The notes below the pieces were generated by a model. That model saw nothing but the letters and a program-made list of their open reading frames with translations. It ran no database searches and was not told the origin of the DNA. Made by a program: the position numbers and the translations under genes. Of a stretch of 64,000 bases of DNA, positions 50,702 to 59,204 are shown in pieces (the first letter of the stretch is position 1; each line of letters begins with the position of its first letter). The stretch spans positions 62,001 through 126,000 of the forward strand of contig NZ_FOLB01000004.1 of NCBI RefSeq assembly GCF_900112345.1, written 5' to 3'. The DNA is from Nocardioides terrae. GTDB lineage: Bacteria > Actinomycetota > Actinomycetes > Propionibacteriales > Nocardioidaceae.

Positions 50702-53056
50702 TCAGTCGAGGGCGAGGCCCTGGGCCGGTGCCACCCGCGCCGCGCGCCGGGCCGGGAGGAGGCAGGACACCAGCCCCGCGCCGGCGGCGATGAGCACGAC
50801 GAGGGCGAGCTGGCCGAGCGGGAGCACCATCGGCACGTCGTCGAAGGCCTGGGCGACCATCACCCGCACGCCCACCCAGGCGAACGCCACCCCGATCGCC
50901 GTCCCGAGCACCGTGGCGACGACGGACAGCAGCACCGCCTCCGCCGCCAGCATCCGGCGCAGCCCGCGCCGGGTGAGCCCGAGCGCCCGCAGCAGGGCGT
51001 GCTCGCGGCTGCGCTCGAGGACGGAGAGGCCGAGGGTGTTCGCGATCCCGACCAGGGCGATGAGCACCGAGATGGCGAGCAGGCCGACGACGGCACCGGT
51101 GAAGATGTCGAGCTGCAGGTCGACCCAGGCCCGGTCGGCGAGCCCGTTCTCCAGGTCGGCGTCGGGGGCGAGCGCGCCGAGGTCGCCGCCCAGGTCGTCC
51201 GGGTCCGCGCCGTCGTCGGCGCGGACCCAGACGGCGTACGTCTCGGGGTGGTCGCTGAGGTCGGCGAGGGTCTGCTGCGTCACCAGCGCGCCCTGGCTGA
51301 AGCTCGACGCGGTGACGACGCGCAGGTCCGCCCTGTGCCCGCCGACCGTGACCGTCACGGTGTCGGGCACGGCGTCGGCGACATCCGCGGGCAGGGTGAT
51401 CTCGCCCGGTCCGGGCACGAACGCCGTCGACCGCAGCACGTCGTGCGAGGCGGGGGCCGCGAGGAGGACCACGTCGCGCCCGGCGACCTGCGCCCGCGTG
51501 CCGGCGAGGCCGACCGCCTCGGCGACGCCGGGCACCGCGCCGGCTCTGGAGGCGACGTCGCCGGGGAGCGGCGTGGTGCTGGTGAGCGTCAGGTCGACCG
51601 GGTGGTCGGTGTCCCCTGCGTCGGTGATCGCGTCGCGGGCGGTCGCCATCCCGGTGAGGACCGCGGTCGTCAGGGTGACGCCGACCAGCAGCGACGCGGC
51701 GGTGGCCGCCGTACGCCGGGGGTTGCGGACCGCGTTGGCGCTGGCGAGTCGTGCCTCGGGGCCGGCGAACCGGCCGAGCAGCGAGCCGGCCGCGCGGACG
51801 AGCGCCGGCATGAGGACCGGGCCGAGGAGGAGGACGCCGGTGAAGGCGGCCCCGCCGCCCGCGACCATCACGAGGGTGTTCCGGGCGGCCACCGACATCG
51901 TCAGCAGCGCGACGCCGCCGAGGACGAGGAGGAGGCCGAGCGCGAGCCGGAGGCGGCCCGCGCCCGTGCGCGGCTCGACGTCCTCGTGCGGCCGGAGGGC
52001 CGCCATCGGGGTGACCGTCAGGACCCGGCGGGTGGGCAGCCAGGAGGCGACGAGCGTGACGACGAGGCCGATGACGAAGGCTCCGACGATCCAGCCGAGG
52101 CCGATGTCGACCGGACCCAGGGGAGCGTTGTCGGAGAGCGCCCCGATGAGTCGCACGATGCCGTCGCCCAGGCCGAAGCCGGCGACCAGACCGAGCAGGC
52201 TGGCGAGCGTGCCGATCGTGATCGCCTCCAGCCGGACCGAGCGGGCCACCTGCCGCCGGGTGGCGCCGACGCAGCGCAGCAGGGCGAAGTCGCGCATCCG
52301 CTGCGCGAAGAGGATCGAGAACGTGTTGGCGATGACCAGGACGGAGACGAACAGCGCGATGGCCGCGAAGAGCAGCAGCACGAGCGCGACCACGTCGACC
52401 TGGCGGTCGAGCTCGGTCCGGACGTCCGTGAGGTAGGTGTCGACCGGCTGGGCGTGGTCGATGCCCGCGGTGTCGCCGGCGACGCCGATGCTGGTGAGGA
52501 AGACCTGGTCGCGCCAGGTCAGCAGGTCGGGCCAGATGACGTAGACGGTGGCCTGCGCGAGCTGGGTCGGCGCCTTGGCGAGCCCGACCACGGTCACGTC
52601 GAGGCGCTGCTCGCCGGTGCCCAGCCGGAGCCGGTCACCGAGCGCGACGTGCTTGGCCTTCGCGGCGTTGGTGTCGACCAGCGCCTCACCCGGCCCGACC
52701 GGGAAGCGTCCGGCGGTCAGGTCCTGCCACTGCCACGCCGGCTCGGTGGGGCTGACGCCGATCTCGACGTGGTTGGCGAGCACCCGGTCGCCGCGCCGGA
52801 CGGGCTGGTCGGTCCAGCCGACCGGGGAGGCGTCATGCGTCTCGACGAGGGCGGCGGCGGTGTCGACGTCGGGCCTCTTCACGACGGCGTCGGCATGGCG
52901 GTAGGGCGCGTCGATGCCGGCCGCCAGGCCGGACCGTGTCGAGGAGGCCAGTGCAGCGGTGACCACCACGAACGCCACGCCGACGGCGACCGCGAGGGCC
53001 GCTGAGACGTAGCGGCGCGTGTGGGTGCGCAGCGACCCGAGCCAGACCGAGCGCAT
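50702..53056 (-). CDS. FtsX/MacB-like ABC transporter permease
   Basis: The 784-residue membrane protein has an N-terminal helix (about 17-38), an extracytoplasmic MacB-type domain, a first FtsX core (helices around 245-370, with MRDFALLRCVGATRRQVARSV), a second periplasmic domain (about 430-650) and a second FtsX core at the end (SREHALLRALGLTRRGLRRML). The two repeated GLTRR/GATRR elements are the coupling motifs for the ATPase. Such transporters export or mechanically transmit to envelope components; no substrate is inferable. The start overlaps the ATPase stop by one base (TGATG). Confidence 0.9.
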   Translation of the reverse strand: MRSVWLGSLRTHTRRYVSAALAVAVGVAFVVVTAALASSTRSGLAAGIDAPYRHADAVVKRPDVDTAAALVETHDASPVGWTDQPVRRGDRVLANHVEIGVSPTEPAWQWQDLTAGRFPVGPGEALVDTNAAKAKHVALGDRLRLGTGEQRLDVTVVGLAKAPTQLAQATVYVIWPDLLTWRDQVFLTSIGVAGDTAGIDHAQPVDTYLTDVRTELDRQVDVVALVLLLFAAIALFVSVLVIANTFSILFAQRMRDFALLRCVGATRRQVARSVRLEAITIGTLASLLGLVAGFGLGDGIVRLIGALSDNAPLGPVDIGLGWIVGAFVIGLVVTLVASWLPTRRVLTVTPMAALRPHEDVEPRTGAGRLRLALGLLLVLGGVALLTMSVAARNTLVMVAGGGAAFTGVLLLGPVLMPALVRAAGSLLGRFAGPEARLASANAVRNPRRTAATAASLLVGVTLTTAVLTGMATARDAITDAGDTDHPVDLTLTSTTPLPGDVASRAGAVPGVAEAVGLAGTRAQVAGRDVVLLAAPASHDVLRSTAFVPGPGEITLPADVADAVPDTVTVTVGGHRADLRVVTASSFSQGALVTQQTLADLSDHPETYAVWVRADDGADPDDLGGDLGALAPDADLENGLADRAWVDLQLDIFTGAVVGLLAISVLIALVGIANTLGLSVLERSREHALLRALGLTRRGLRRMLAAEAVLLSVVATVLGTAIGVAFAWVGVRVMVAQAFDDVPMVLPLGQLALVVLIAAGAGLVSCLLPARRAARVAPAQGLALD

Positions 53057-53760
53057 CAGGCGACCCGTCCGTCCGCGACCGTGACCACCTGGTCGGCGTA
53101 CGCCGCGGCGCTGGCCTCGTGCGTCACCATCACGACCGTCTGGCCGAGCTCGCGGACGCAGCGGCGCAGGTGGTCGAGCACCTCGGCGGAGGTGGTGCTG
53201 TCGAGGTTGCCGGTCGGCTCGTCGGCGAAGACGACGGCCGGCTGGCCGACGAGCGCCCGGGCGATGGCGACGCGCTGCTGCTGGCCGCCGGAGAGCTCCG
53301 AGGGGCGGTGACCGAGCCGGTCGCCGATGCCGAGCACGTCGGCGAGCAGCAGGCTGCGTTCGCGCGCGGCGCCGTCGATCCGGCGGCCGGCGAGCTCGAG
53401 CGGCAGGAGGATGTTCTGCCCCGCGGTCAGCATGGGCAGCAGGTTGAACGCCTGGAAGACGAAGCCGAGGTGCTCGCGGCGGAAGACGGTCAGCTCGTCG
53501 TCGCTGAGCTTTTCGAGCCGGCGTCCGGCGATGGCGACGGACCCGGACGTCGGCTGGTCGAGGCCGGCCAGGCAGTGCATGAGGGTCGACTTCCCGGAGC
53601 CCGACGGACCCATGATCGCCGTGAACGTGCCGGCCGCCAGGTCGAGGTCGACGCCGCGCAGGGCGTTAACGGCCGCGTCGCCGCGGCCGTAGGTCTTGGT
53701 CAGTCCGCGGGCGCTCGCCGCGAGGGTCTCGACGGTGGTCGTGGGAGGTGTCTGCGTCAT
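53056..53760 (-). CDS. ABC transporter ATP-binding protein, LolD/MacB-like
   Basis: The 234-residue ATPase has Walker A GPSGSGKST, Q-loop FVFQAFNLLP, signature LSGGQQQR, Walker B VVFADEPTGNLD and switch VTHEASAAA. LFPMLTAGQN-like sequence NLLPMLTAGQNILLPLEL is typical of the LolD/MacB group that partners FtsX-type permeases. It is followed by its permease with a one-base overlap. A two-component system lies directly upstream and likely controls the exporter, a frequent arrangement in antimicrobial-peptide detoxification modules; this is inference. Confidence 0.93.
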   Translation of the reverse strand: MTQTPPTTTVETLAASARGLTKTYGRGDAAVNALRGVDLDLAAGTFTAIMGPSGSGKSTLMHCLAGLDQPTSGSVAIAGRRLEKLSDDELTVFRREHLGFVFQAFNLLPMLTAGQNILLPLELAGRRIDGAARERSLLLADVLGIGDRLGHRPSELSGGQQQRVAIARALVGQPAVVFADEPTGNLDSTTSAEVLDHLRRCVRELGQTVVMVTHEASAAAYADQVVTVADGRVA

Positions 53761-53804
53761 GAGGGCAACGCTCGTCGCCGCGCCGCCCGATGTCGTCGGG
53801 CTGC

Positions 53805-53818
53805 GGGCGGATCCGCCC
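53805..53818. promoter_or_regulatory. 14-bp palindrome between the response regulator and ABC genes
   Basis: GGGCGGATCCGCCC is perfectly palindromic and lies 45 bp upstream of the ABC ATPase start and 19 bp after the response regulator. It could be a regulator site for the exporter or a terminator for the two-component operon. Confidence 0.45.
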
Positions 53819-53836
53819 TCCGCCCAGGGGTGGACG

Positions 53837-54556
53837 TCAGCCGGCCCGGACCAGCCCGGTCTCGTAGGCGAGCACGACGAGCTGCACCCGGTCGCGGCTG
53901 CCCGTCTTGGCGAGCAGCCGGCCGATGTGGGTCTTCACCGTCGCCTCGGAGACGACGAACGTCTCGGCGATCTCGCTGTTGGACCTGCCCCGGCCGACCA
54001 GCTCGAGGACCTCGCGCTCGCGGCTGGTGAGCACGTCGAGCCGGTCGTCCGGCGCGGCCGACGGGTCGGGGAGCGCGTCGGCGAAGTGCTCGAGCAGCCG
54101 TCGGGTCGTGCTCGGCGCGACCACCGAGTCGCCCGCGTGCACCGTCCGGATCGCGCCGAGCAGGTCCTCGGGTCGGGCGTCCTTGAGCAGGAACGCGGCG
54201 GCGCCGGCACGCAGCGCGGCGAAGGCGTACTCGTCGAGGTCGAAGGTCGTCAGCACCAGCACGCGCGGCGGGTCCGGCCGGGCGAGCAGGCGGCGGGTCG
54301 CCTCCACGCCGTCCATCCGCGGCATCCGCACGTCCATGAGCACGACGTCGGCCCGCGTCGCCGTCAGCCGCTCGACGGCCTCGCCACCGTCGCCGGCCTC
54401 GCCGACGACGGTCAGGTCGGGCTGGCTGTCGATGAGCATCCTGAACCCGGCGCGGACCATCTGCTGGTCGTCGACGAGGAAGACCCGGACCGTGCCGCTC
54501 ACCGCATCGGATCGTTCGCTGCCGCTCACAGCGTCTGATCGTTCGCTGCCGCTCAC
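53837..54556 (-). CDS. NarL/LuxR-family response regulator
   Basis: The 239-residue regulator has a receiver domain with acidic D29-D30, phosphoacceptor Asp75 (VVLMDVRMP) and Lys125 (FLLKDA), and a LuxR-type helix-turn-helix (about 175-225: LTSREREVLELVGRGRSNSEIAE ... ATVKTHIGRLL). The N terminus is unusual: SGSERSDAV is repeated because a 27-bp unit containing the GTG start is duplicated, leaving GTG candidates at 54556, 54529 and 54502. The first overlaps the kinase stop (GTGA). It is paired with the kinase upstream and probably regulates the adjacent ABC exporter. Confidence 0.92.
   Translation of the reverse strand: MSGSERSDAVSGSERSDAVSGTVRVFLVDDQQMVRAGFRMLIDSQPDLTVVGEAGDGGEAVERLTATRADVVLMDVRMPRMDGVEATRRLLARPDPPRVLVLTTFDLDEYAFAALRAGAAAFLLKDARPEDLLGAIRTVHAGDSVVAPSTTRRLLEHFADALPDPSAAPDDRLDVLTSREREVLELVGRGRSNSEIAETFVVSEATVKTHIGRLLAKTGSRDRVQLVVLAYETGLVRAG
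54493..54556 (-). repeat. 27-bp tandem repeat at the response regulator start
   Basis: Two full copies of GTGAGCGGCAGCGAACGATC plus seven bases (54556-54530 and 54529-54503, three differences) are followed by a third partial copy GTGAGCGGCA. Each begins with an in-frame GTG, so the start codon and early coding region have been multiplied. Confidence 0.85.
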
Positions 54557-55737
54557 AGCGGGATCCTCGCCAGCACCCGGAACCCGCCGCCCGTGACCGG
54601 ACCTGTCTCGAGCGTCCCGCCGTGCGCGGCGACCCGTTCCCGCATGCCGACCAGGCCGAGACCGCCGCCGTCGTCGGCCGCCGCAGCGCCTCGTCCGTCG
54701 TCGCGCACCTCGACGGTCACGTCGGCGCCGGCCTCGACCCGCACCGTCGCGACCGCGCTCGGACCGGCGTGCTTGCGGACGTTGCTGAGCGCCTCCTGGA
54801 CCACGCGGAAGGTGGTCAGGCCGACGCCGTCGGGGACGACGGTGTCCGGTCCGGGCAGGGTCGCCCGGACCCGCGTGCCCGCCGCGCGCGTCTCCTCGAC
54901 CAGCGCCGGCAGGTCGGCGAGCCGTGGTTGCGGCCGGGTCTGGGCGGCGTCGTCAGCGCGCAGCAGGCCGAGGGTGCGCCGCATCTCGGTCAGCGCCTCG
55001 CGGGCGGCCTCGGAGATCGTGCCGAGCGTCTTCGCGGCGATCGCCGGGTCCTGCTCGGCGGCGTACCGGGCGCCGTCGGCCTGGACGACGATCACGGACA
55101 GGCCGTGGGCGACCACGTCGTGCATCTCGCGGGCGATGCGGGTCCGCTCCTCGGCGGCGGCCAGCGCGACCTGTTGCGCCGACTCGCGGTGCAGCTGGTC
55201 GTTGCGGTCGAGCAGGGCGCCGACGTACGCCGCCCGGGTGCGGCCCAGCGTGCCGAGCGCCCAGGCCGCGACCACGATGACCGCGATGGTGACGAAGTAG
55301 GACAGGTAGGCGCCCGTCGACGGGTCGTTGACGTCGTCGGCCAGCCAGTTGTGCACCCAGTCGTACGACGCGACGGCCGCGCCGGCGATGCCGACGCCGA
55401 GCGCCGCGAGCCCCCATCGGCCGCGGGCGTAGCGGGCGACCGAGTAGAGGGCGATCGGGAACGCGACCTGTCCCCAGATCGGTGTGTCGATCAGCACCGC
55501 CTGCAGGCCGCTGGCGGCTGCGACGACGGCGAAGGCCTCGACCGCGTGGCGCCGGCGCACGAGGACCGCGACGATCTGGACCAGCCCGAGCACGGTGTCC
55601 GGGACGGGCCGGTGGGCGATCGCGAAGAGCGGCAGCGGCAGCAGGAGCAGCACGACGAGGACGACGTCGAACCACTGTCGGCCGCGGTCGCTGAGCCGCC
55701 ACGGTTGCGCGATCGGCGTACGGCTGGGGTGGTCCAC
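54553..55737 (-). CDS. NarL-type sensor histidine kinase (HisKA_3)
   Basis: The 394-residue kinase has four to five membrane segments in the first 165 residues with little extracytoplasmic sequence, a short coiled stretch, the HisKA_3 box IAREMHDVVAHGLSV (phosphoacceptor His206) and a HATPase domain with VVQEALSNVRKHA, VRDDGRG and GGLGLVGMRERV. Such kinases (DesK-like) sense membrane state or drugs in the bilayer and phosphorylate a LuxR-type regulator, here encoded immediately after with a 4-base overlap. The upstream palindrome at 55770-55789 may govern its expression. Confidence 0.92.
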   Translation of the reverse strand: MDHPSRTPIAQPWRLSDRGRQWFDVVLVVLLLLPLPLFAIAHRPVPDTVLGLVQIVAVLVRRRHAVEAFAVVAAASGLQAVLIDTPIWGQVAFPIALYSVARYARGRWGLAALGVGIAGAAVASYDWVHNWLADDVNDPSTGAYLSYFVTIAVIVVAAWALGTLGRTRAAYVGALLDRNDQLHRESAQQVALAAAEERTRIAREMHDVVAHGLSVIVVQADGARYAAEQDPAIAAKTLGTISEAAREALTEMRRTLGLLRADDAAQTRPQPRLADLPALVEETRAAGTRVRATLPGPDTVVPDGVGLTTFRVVQEALSNVRKHAGPSAVATVRVEAGADVTVEVRDDGRGAAAADDGGGLGLVGMRERVAAHGGTLETGPVTGGGFRVLARIPL

Positions 55738-55769
55738 GGCGTCACGCTAGACGCTCGGAGCGGCTTGCG

Positions 55770-55789
55770 CGTCAGACCCTGGTCTGACG
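55770..55789. promoter_or_regulatory. 20-bp palindrome between kinase and DUF4177 genes
   Basis: CGTCAGACC-CT-GGTCTGACG is a perfect inverted repeat with 9-bp arms in a 79-bp divergent gap. It covers the expected -35 region of the DUF4177 promoter (-10 TAGGGT at 55805-55810) and lies 33 bp before the kinase start. It is a good candidate operator for a dimeric regulator, possibly the neighbouring NarL-type protein. Confidence 0.65.
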
Positions 55790-55816
55790 TCGGATGGTCC
55801 CGAGTAGGGTGCCGCC

Positions 55817-55969
55817 ATGACCAAGTGGGAGTACCAGGTCGCCCCGATCCTCAACCATGTCGCGGGGCAGATCCTCAACAACTTCGGCCAGGACGGCTGG
55901 GAGCTCGTCACCATCACCGACAACGGCTCCGGCAACCTCGTCGGCTACTTCAAGAGGCCGGTCGAATGA
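55817..55969 (+). CDS. DUF4177-like small protein (50 aa)
   Basis: A 50-codon gene with product MTKWEYQVAPILNHV followed by LNNFGQDGWELVTITDNG and YFKRPVE matches the short DUF4177 beta-hairpin/helix pattern (WEYxV ... LNxxGxxGWELV). TAGGGT (55805-55810) ends six bases before the ATG, indicating a leaderless transcript. Its stop overlaps the start of the RidA gene (ATGA, 55966-55969). M. tuberculosis has the equivalent small gene (Rv3678A) next to a RidA-like gene. Function is unknown. Confidence 0.85.
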   Translation: MTKWEYQVAPILNHVAGQILNNFGQDGWELVTITDNGSGNLVGYFKRPVE

Positions 55970-56424
55970 CCACCCCGGAGGAGGCACTCGCCGAGCTGGG
56001 GCTGACCGTCCCGGAGGTCGTCCCGCCGGTGGCCGTCTACGTGCCGGCGGTCCGGACCGGTCGCTACGTCTACACGTCCGGCCAGCTGCCGATGCGCAGC
56101 GGTGTGCTGATCGCGACCGGCAAGGTCGGCGGCGAGGTCAGCGTCGAGGTGGCCACCGAGTGCGCCCGCCAGTGCGCCCTCAACGCCATCGCGGCGGTCA
56201 AGGCGGAGGTCGGCGACCTCTCCCTGGTCAAGCGGGTCGTGAAGGTCGTCGCGTTCGTCGCCTCGACCCCCGACTTCACGGGTCAGCCGGGTGTCGCCAA
56301 CGGCGCCTCCGAGCTCCTGGGCAAGGCGTTCGGCGACGCCGGTGTGCACGCCCGCTCGGCCGTCGGCGTCCCGGTGCTGCCGCTGGACGCTCCGGTCGAG
56401 GTGGAGATCCTCGTCGAGCTGTGA
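55966..56424 (+). CDS. RidA/YjgF family protein
   Basis: The 152-residue protein has the RidA fold: PVAVYVPAVRTGRYVYTSGQLPM, CARQCALNAIAAVKAEVG, VVKVVAFVASTPDFT and ARSAVGVPVLPLDAPVEVEI, with the conserved Arg in ARSAVGV. Canonical RidA deaminates reactive enamines; this longer relative lacks some typical active-site context, so activity is uncertain. It is co-translated with DUF4177. Orthologue of Rv3678c by position. Confidence 0.9.
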   Translation: MTTPEEALAELGLTVPEVVPPVAVYVPAVRTGRYVYTSGQLPMRSGVLIATGKVGGEVSVEVATECARQCALNAIAAVKAEVGDLSLVKRVVKVVAFVASTPDFTGQPGVANGASELLGKAFGDAGVHARSAVGVPVLPLDAPVEVEILVEL

Positions 56425-56520
56425 CGGGGGCGCTGTGAGCGAAGCGAGGGGCCACTGCGGTCGGTGGTCGTGGACTGAAGGCGGGAATGTGGCCGAGCTG
56501 CGAGGGAGCCGAGCAACGCT

Positions 56521-57213
56521 GTGAAGCACGTCCCGCTCCCCGCGTCGCTGATCGAGACCGCGCGCGAGTACGCCGAGGGCGCCCGCGTCCCGGCCACGCC
56601 GCGTGACGCCGCGACCGTCCTGCTGCTGCGCGACGGTGCTGACGGGCCCGAGGTGCACGTGATGGTGCGTCACCGCGGAATGGCGTTCGCGGGCGGCATG
56701 GTGGCGTTCCCCGGCGGCGGCGTCGCTGCGTCCGACCGGGCCGAGCTGCCCACCGACTGGCCGGCGCGGCTCGGCGCCCCGCCGGACGTCGCAGCGGCGG
56801 TGGTGGGGGCCGCCCTGCGCGAGGTCGAGGAGGAGACCGGCGTCCTGCTTGATCTCGCCGACCTCGGCCTGTGGGACGCCTGGACGACGCCCGAGTTCGA
56901 GCCGCGTCGCTACCGGACCTGGTTCTTCGTCGCACGGATGCCGGCCGGCCAGGAGGCGCGTGAGCTGTCGACCGAGTCGACCTCGGTGCACTGGACGACG
57001 GCCGCTGCCGCGCTGGCGCGCGTCGACGCGGGCGAGTGGAGGATGATGCCGCCGACCTACGTCTCGATGCGTCGCCTTGGCACCTTCGGCTCCGTCGCGG
57101 AGGTCCTCTCCGTGACCGCGGACGCCAGCGTGGAGATGCACACCCCCGAGATCCGGGACGGTCGGCTCACCGTGCCGGAGTGGGCGGCGGTGCTCTTCGG
57201 TGACGAGTCGTGA
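56521..57213 (+). CDS. Nudix hydrolase (NUDT-like, extended)
   Basis: The 230-residue protein has a Nudix domain whose GG loop (MVAFPGGGVAASDRAE) is separated by a short insertion from the catalytic helix ALREVEEETGVLL. The order and the C-terminal region (STESTSVHWTTAAAAL, PPTYVSMRRL) resemble NUDT19/YfcD-like CoA or alcohol-diphosphate hydrolases. It follows a 97-bp gap containing GTGAGCGAAGCGAGG and overlaps the next gene by GTGA (57210-57213). The substrate is unknown. Confidence 0.88.
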   Translation: MKHVPLPASLIETAREYAEGARVPATPRDAATVLLLRDGADGPEVHVMVRHRGMAFAGGMVAFPGGGVAASDRAELPTDWPARLGAPPDVAAAVVGAALREVEEETGVLLDLADLGLWDAWTTPEFEPRRYRTWFFVARMPAGQEARELSTESTSVHWTTAAAALARVDAGEWRMMPPTYVSMRRLGTFGSVAEVLSVTADASVEMHTPEIRDGRLTVPEWAAVLFGDES

Positions 57214-58004
57214 CCGACGGTTGGTCGGGAGGGTCCTTCGGCGAGCGTGGTCGGTGCGTGCTCGCCCCGAACCCCGGGATCATGACGCTCGACGGCACGA
57301 ACACCTGGATCCTGCGCGAGCCGGGCGCCGCCCGATCGGTCGTCGTCGACCCGGGGCCCGCAGTGGTCGGGCACCTGGACGCGGTCGCCGAGGCGGCCGG
57401 TGACGTCGCCGTCGTGCTGCTGACCCACCACCACGCGGACCACTCCGAGGCCGCACGTGAGTTCGCCGAGCGGGTCGGGGCCGGCGTACGCGCCCTGGAC
57501 CCGGCCTATCGCCTCGGCTCCGAGGGCCTCGCCGACGGCGACGTCGTCGAGGTGGACGGGCTCGAGGTCCGCGTCGTCGGCACGCCCGGCCACTCCGGTG
57601 ACTCGCTGTCCTTCTGGGTGCCCGCCGACGGCGCCGTCCTGACCGGGGACACCGTGCTCGGGCGCGGCACCACGGTCGTCGCCCATCCGGACGGGACGCT
57701 CGGCGCCTACCTCGACTCGCTCGACCGGCTGCACGCCCTGGCGTCGGCCCACGAGGTCTCCTCGATCTGGCCCGGGCACGGACCGGTCATCGGCGACGCG
57801 CTGCCGGTGCTCGACCACTACATCGCGCACCGGCGCGATCGGCTCGAGCAGGTGCGCGCCGCGCTCGACGTGCTGGACGTGCCCGCCGCCTCGGCCGACC
57901 CGCGGGCGGTGGTCGAGGTCGTGTACGCCGACGTGGACCCGGTCCTCTGGGGTGCCGCCGAGCTCTCCGTCCGCGCCCAGCTCGCCTTCCTGTCCGCCCA
58001 CTAG
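57210..58004 (+). CDS. metallo-beta-lactamase-fold hydrolase, LACTB2/Rv3677-like
   Basis: The 264-residue protein has the metallo-beta-lactamase motif THHHADHSE, a later TPGHSGDS, GDTVLGRG and WPGHGP, covering all zinc ligands. NPGIMTLDGTNTWIL at the start and a C-terminal helical extension with ALDHYIAHRRDRLEQV match the LACTB2-like group, some of which are endoribonucleases. Position next to RidA and marP matches M. tuberculosis Rv3677c. The start overlaps the Nudix gene; the stop is 10 bases from converging marP. Confidence 0.9.
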   Translation: MTDGWSGGSFGERGRCVLAPNPGIMTLDGTNTWILREPGAARSVVVDPGPAVVGHLDAVAEAAGDVAVVLLTHHHADHSEAAREFAERVGAGVRALDPAYRLGSEGLADGDVVEVDGLEVRVVGTPGHSGDSLSFWVPADGAVLTGDTVLGRGTTVVAHPDGTLGAYLDSLDRLHALASAHEVSSIWPGHGPVIGDALPVLDHYIAHRRDRLEQVRAALDVLDVPAASADPRAVVEVVYADVDPVLWGAAELSVRAQLAFLSAH

Positions 58005-58013
58005 CCGACTCGG

Positions 58014-59204
58014 CTAGGCGCAGCCGCCGGTGGAGACCCGCTCGGTGCGACCGCTGCCCTGGGCGCCGAGGGCCCGGACCTGACTGGCGGTGAGGGCGTA
58101 GCCGGTGTCGTTGTCGGTGACCGAGGCAGCGAAGACGACGCCGACGACCTCGCCCTCGGAGTCGACGATCGGGCCGCCCGAGTTGCCCGGACGAATCAGG
58201 CCGCGCAGGGAGAAGACGCTGCGGATGACGGTGCCGTTGCCGTAGATGTCGGGCGAGCGGAGCCGCTGCTCGGCGCGGATGCGGCCGGGCTCGACGTCGA
58301 AGGGGCCGTCCTGCGGGTAGCCCAGGATCGCGACGCCGTCGCGAGGCTCGGCCGACGTGTCGAAGGCCAGGGGTGCCGCGTCGCCGCTGTCGAGCTGGAT
58401 GACGGCGATGTCCTCCTGCTGGTCGTAGAGCACGACCTTGCCGGCGGTGTCCGTGTGGCGGTCGCCGTCGCCGCTGGGCATCTCCACGGTCGGGCGGCTG
58501 ACGCCCGCGACGACGTGGGCGTTGGTCATCAGGTAGCCGGGCGCGTAGAGGAAGCCGGACCCCTCGACGCCGCGACCGCAGGAGTTGGTGCCGTGGATCT
58601 TGAAGACGCTCTGGCCGGCGCGGACCACGTCGGGGTCCTTGCGCAGGCGCGAGGGCCCGACGCCGACCCGGACGATCCGCTCGGGTGCGAAGGGCTCGAG
58701 GTAGCGCGGGAAGAAGGACGTCCCGACGACGGTGTTGAACCGGTCGAGGACACCCGACGCCTCGGTGGGCATGACGCCGTTGACCTTCGCGAGCACCGCC
58801 GAGTCGCGCACCGCGTTGGACACCCCGGAGATCCGTGAGCCCGAGACCGCCACGCCCAGCGCCCAGGCGACCAGGAGGACGGCCGCCGCCGAGAGCGCGG
58901 CACCGCCGATCGCGTCGACGAGCCGCACGGGCTGCCAGCGGATCTTGTCGCGCGCCCTCGCCCCGACGTACTGCAGGACGCCCTGACCGAGCGAGGCCGC
59001 CAGGATGACGACGAAGAGGGCGCCGAGCGACACCCACACCGACGGGGCCGCGTCACCGAGCAGCTTGGGGGCGAGCCAGACGCCGAGGAGGCCGCCGGCG
59101 AGCAGCCCGACGGTGGCGAAGGCGCCGGTGATGAAGCCCTGCCAGTAGCCGGACAGTGCATAGGCCAGGACGAGCAGGACCAGCACCCAGTCGATCCAGT
59201 TCAC
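58014..59204 (-). CDS. marP: membrane serine protease, MarP-like (CvpA plus trypsin-like)
   Basis: The 396-residue protein has an N-terminal CvpA-like membrane domain of four helices (about 5-120) and an extracytoplasmic chymotrypsin-like protease with catalytic His230 (MTNAHVV), Asp265 (EDIAVI) and Ser342 (PGNSGGP). Cys209 and Cys395 are placed like the regulatory disulfide of M. tuberculosis MarP, which protects cells in acid and cleaves the wall hydrolase RipA. The start overlaps the preceding Nudix stop (ATGA, 59201-59204), ending a nth-tlpA-nudix-marP operon. Confidence 0.94.
   Translation of the reverse strand: MNWIDWVLVLLVLAYALSGYWQGFITGAFATVGLLAGGLLGVWLAPKLLGDAAPSVWVSLGALFVVILAASLGQGVLQYVGARARDKIRWQPVRLVDAIGGAALSAAAVLLVAWALGVAVSGSRISGVSNAVRDSAVLAKVNGVMPTEASGVLDRFNTVVGTSFFPRYLEPFAPERIVRVGVGPSRLRKDPDVVRAGQSVFKIHGTNSCGRGVEGSGFLYAPGYLMTNAHVVAGVSRPTVEMPSGDGDRHTDTAGKVVLYDQQEDIAVIQLDSGDAAPLAFDTSAEPRDGVAILGYPQDGPFDVEPGRIRAEQRLRSPDIYGNGTVIRSVFSLRGLIRPGNSGGPIVDSEGEVVGVVFAASVTDNDTGYALTASQVRALGAQGSGRTERVSTGGCA

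Noticed and set aside
50178..53005. Long plus-strand open frames opposite the mycothiol-type enzyme and ABC permease
   Set aside because: Both minus-strand genes have clear family motifs and proper overlaps; the plus-strand products are Arg/Ser/Thr- or Asp/Gly-rich shadows.
56425..56520. GTGAGCGAAGCGAGG in the gap before the Nudix gene as a regulatory element
   Set aside because: It is one short, partly self-similar sequence without a second copy in the gap and cannot be supported as a site from this window alone.
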